Shown here: in pieces, positions 32,070 through 33,993 of the stretch
Layout of the letters: every line of letters begins with the position of its first letter
How positions within the stretch are numbered: position 1 is the stretch's first letter
DNA from: a bacterium
Lineage (GTDB): Bacteria; Actinomycetota; Thermoleophilia; Solirubrobacterales; 70-9
DNA length: 33,993 bases
Reading direction: 5' to 3'
Assembly (NCBI GenBank): GCA_023251935.1
Contig: JAHEXV010000017.1
Coordinates: 4,024-38,016, forward strand
Position numbers and translations under genes: made by a program
Notes under the pieces: generated by a model
What the model saw: only the letters and a program-made list of their open reading frames with translations
What the model was told of the DNA's origin: nothing
Database searches by the model: none

Positions 32070-33527
32070 ATGCAGAAGTCGCCACACAAACGCCTCGCGG
32101 TCGTAATCGCCGCTATGGCGGCGGCGGCGATCGCGGTTCCGCTCGGGTTTGGCTCGAGCCACCGCGAGGCGCCGAACATCGCGCTGGATCCGGCCGCCGA
32201 CAACACCGACGTCTATGCGTACACGGCCAACGACGCGCCCCACGCGCTGACGATCGCGGCGGATTGGATCCCGGGTCAGGTTCCGGCCAACGGTCCGAAC
32301 TTCTTCCGGTTCGACGACCGGGCCAGGTACTACGTGAACGTCGACAACACCGGCGACGGCGTTGCCGACATCAGGTACCTGTTCAAGTTCAAGACCAAGG
32401 TCCGGAACCAGAATTCCTTCCTCTATGCGGGTCCGGGGACACAGGACTTCAACGACCCCGGCCTGAACGTGATCCAGCGTTACGACCTGGTTCGTGAGAC
32501 GCTCAAGCACGGGAAGGTCGAGCGCTCGAAGACGATCGCTCACAAGCTCCCCGTCTCACCGCCGAACATCGGGCCGAAGACGTTCCCCAACTACCAGAAC
32601 TTCGTCGACCAGTCGATCAAGACGCTGGGCGACGGAACGAAGGTGTTCGTGGGGGAGCGTGACGACCCGTTCTTCGTCGACCTCGGGGCCGCCTTCGACG
32701 CGATCAACGTGCGCGTCGGGACCGGCAACCAGGGCCAGGGGAAGGACGACCTCTCCGGCTATTCGACCTCGGCCACCGTCCTCCAGATCCCGGAGCGCCT
32801 GGTGACCAGGAACGGGACGTCCGTGTCCGGGCCGAACGCGGCCAACGCCGTGGTCGGCGTCTGGTCGAGCACCGACCGGCGCCGCCTCCAGGTGACGAAC
32901 GCGAGCGCCGTCGGAGGCGCCGCGGGCAAGTCCCGCAGGAGGCCGAACCGCTTCGTGCAGGTCTCGCGGCTCGGCAACCCGCTGGTCAACGAGGTGGTGA
33001 TCCCGCTGGGGCAGAAGGACCGGTTCAACCGGACGACTCCGAACAACGACGCGGCCAACTACGGCAAGTTCGTCACCAAGCCGGAGCTCGCCGCGGTCCT
33101 CAACGCCCTGTTCGGCATCAACGCCCCGGAGACCGACCGCACGGACATCGTCCAGGCGCTGCTCCAGGGCATCCCCAACCTCAACCAGCATTCCGGCCGC
33201 AACGCCGGCACGCCGGTTGACACCCTGAAGATCAACCTGGGCACCCCGCCGAGCATGACGCCGAGCCGCTTCGGCGTGATCGGCGGCGACAACGCCGGGT
33301 TCCCGAACGGCCGCCGGCTCGGCGACGACGTCGTCGACATCGAGCTCCAGGTCATCGCGGGATACCTGGTCGGGAACAAGGTGCCGCTGGGCGACGGGGT
33401 GGACAAGAACGACAAGAAGTTCCTGTCCAAGTTCCCCTACCTGGCCGCGCCCGATTCAGGGTTCGACTCGAACCCCTCGCAACGGTTCGAGCCCGCTCAC
33501 CCGCCGACGCCGCCGGGTGGCCCGTAA
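32070..33527 (+). CDS. DUF4331 family secreted protein
   Basis: Encodes 485 residues from ATG 32070 (AAAGGAG about 12 bases upstream plus a closer AGGA). A signal peptide (KRLAVVIAAMAAAAIAVPLG) is followed at residues 28-35 by GSSHREAP, the hallmark of DUF4331; DPAADNTDVYAY, ADWIPGQVP, FDDRARYYVNVDNTGDG, and HSGRNAGTPVDTLKINLGTPPS are further family segments. The family is exported and often encoded next to TPR proteins, as here; its function is not established. It is followed by a perfect 14-bp hairpin and the TPR gene. Confidence 0.9.
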   Translation: MQKSPHKRLAVVIAAMAAAAIAVPLGFGSSHREAPNIALDPAADNTDVYAYTANDAPHALTIAADWIPGQVPANGPNFFRFDDRARYYVNVDNTGDGVADIRYLFKFKTKVRNQNSFLYAGPGTQDFNDPGLNVIQRYDLVRETLKHGKVERSKTIAHKLPVSPPNIGPKTFPNYQNFVDQSIKTLGDGTKVFVGERDDPFFVDLGAAFDAINVRVGTGNQGQGKDDLSGYSTSATVLQIPERLVTRNGTSVSGPNAANAVVGVWSSTDRRRLQVTNASAVGGAAGKSRRRPNRFVQVSRLGNPLVNEVVIPLGQKDRFNRTTPNNDAANYGKFVTKPELAAVLNALFGINAPETDRTDIVQALLQGIPNLNQHSGRNAGTPVDTLKINLGTPPSMTPSRFGVIGGDNAGFPNGRRLGDDVVDIELQVIAGYLVGNKVPLGDGVDKNDKKFLSKFPYLAAPDSGFDSNPSQRFEPAHPPTPPGGP

Positions 33528-33557
33528 GGAGGGGGCGGTATCGGCATCGGTTGGAAG

Positions 33558-33588
33558 GGGCGGAGCGCCGCGCGGCGGCGCTCCGCCC
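33558..33588 (+). terminator. Perfect 14-bp hairpin after the DUF4331 gene
   Basis: GGGCGGAGCGCCGC and GCGGCGCTCCGCCC pair completely around a 3-base GCG loop. It lies 31 bases beyond the DUF4331 stop and 42 bases before the next start. There is no U-tract, so it may attenuate or stabilise the upstream transcript rather than terminate fully. Confidence 0.5.
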
Positions 33589-33629
33589 ACCGACCGGCCC
33601 ACCGAGCATCGGCCCGAAGGAGGAACCAG

Positions 33630-33671
33630 ATGAAGCTCCAGCGATCGACCGGCGAGGACTCCCATGCCTAA
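33630..33671 (+). CDS. 13-residue leader peptide overlapping the TPR gene
   Basis: An ATG at 33630, six bases after a strong AAGGAGG, opens a frame MKLQRSTGEDSHA with its TAA at 33669-33671. It overlaps the ATG of the next gene (33664) by eight bases in another frame. A ribosome finishing this short frame could restart on the TPR gene, which has its own weaker GAGGA. It could be a leader that couples or limits translation, or chance. Confidence 0.35.
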   Translation: MKLQRSTGEDSHA

Positions 33672-33993
33672 GGCGGTCGCGGCGCTGCACCCGGCGGCGC
33701 TGCTCAGGTGGGCGGCGCTCCCGCTCGCCGTCTTCGCGGCGCTCCTCGGCGTCCTCAGCGTCGTCAACCGGTCGTCGGGGCCGCCGTCCGGCGACGGGGC
33801 GGCTTCGAGCCTCGCCCGCCAGCCGACGAGCCTCGACACCGAGGGGCAGATCGAGCAGCTCCAGGCCGCCGTCAGCGCGGACCCGAGCAATGCCGGCAGC
33901 TACGCGCTCCTCGGCGACGCGTACTACCAGCGCGCTCGCGAGACCGGCGACCCGAGCTACTACACGCGAGCCGACGGCGCCTTCGCCGCATCC
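33664..33993 (+). CDS. TPR-repeat protein, 5' part (runs off the window)
   Basis: The first 110 codons are present without a stop. An N-terminal hydrophobic anchor (LLRWAALPLAVFAALLGVLSVV, about 13-34) precedes a linker and the first TPR (IEQLQAAVSADPSNAGSYALLGDAYYQRARETGDPSYY). It is probably anchored in the membrane with the TPR part outside, suited to a protein-protein role next to the secreted DUF4331 protein upstream. The full length and C-terminal domains lie beyond this window. Confidence 0.75.
   Translation, partial: MPKAVAALHPAALLRWAALPLAVFAALLGVLSVVNRSSGPPSGDGAASSLARQPTSLDTEGQIEQLQAAVSADPSNAGSYALLGDAYYQRARETGDPSYYTRADGAFAAS

Noticed and set aside
1-33993. CRISPR array or prophage genes
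   Set aside because: No regularly spaced short repeats with unique spacers and no structural, lysis or integrase genes were seen; the only repeats are in-frame protein repeats and tRNA-end relics.

Overview
This is about 34 kb of GC-rich chromosome-like DNA. Its gene content suggests the actinobacterial class Thermoleophilia (Solirubrobacterales or a near relative). That assignment is an inference from gene families, such as an alpha/beta-hydrolase fused to a class III cyclase, secreted NHL and YWTD-like propellers, DUF4331 and DUF2867 proteins, and many GTG starts. No rRNA or complete tRNA is present to confirm it.

Layout. 0.1-3.0 kb: a minus-strand operon (cupin plus two membrane proteins) faces a TetR regulator, and a palindromic operator lies on the operon promoter. 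3.0-5.5 kb: a dead IS1182-type transposase fragment, then a secreted six-bladed NHL propeller with its own terminator. 5.9-9.8 kb: the most unusual unit, a same-strand run of glycosyltransferase, glycosyltransferase, PqqD-like protein, exported leader-bearing protein and glycosyltransferase-TPR; the first three genes overlap by GTGA. 9.8-15.5 kb: a mosaic stretch marked by tRNA 3'-end relics, with a second secreted propeller, a half-length DUF899 gene, a chimeric membrane glycosyltransferase and a secreted lipase. 15.5-23.6 kb: housekeeping and metabolic genes (hydrolase-cyclase coupled to an epimerase, a tiny zinc-ribbon gene, DUF1326, a methyltransferase, a DCC-family protein, DUF2867, DegV, an ABC1 kinase). 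23.6-28.9 kb: a small membrane protein, a papain-like protease, RecQ, two VOC proteins and a SprT-like protease. 28.8-34 kb: a membrane GGDEF/HD-GYP protein that overlaps a VOC gene tail to tail, a tRNA relic, a 1-Cys peroxiredoxin, DUF4331 and the start of a TPR protein that runs off the window.

How genes may work together. The 5.9-9.8 kb unit looks like a surface-modification or peptide/protein-maturation cassette. A stand-alone RiPP-recognition (PqqD) fold sits directly before a protein with a conserved-looking RR-type leader, and three glycosyltransferases surround them, with no radical-SAM or other usual PqqD partner in view. The cyclase-epimerase pair is translationally coupled. Most other genes appear to be single transcription units. 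Start codons are often uncertain because GTG/TTG are common and ribosome-binding sites are weak.
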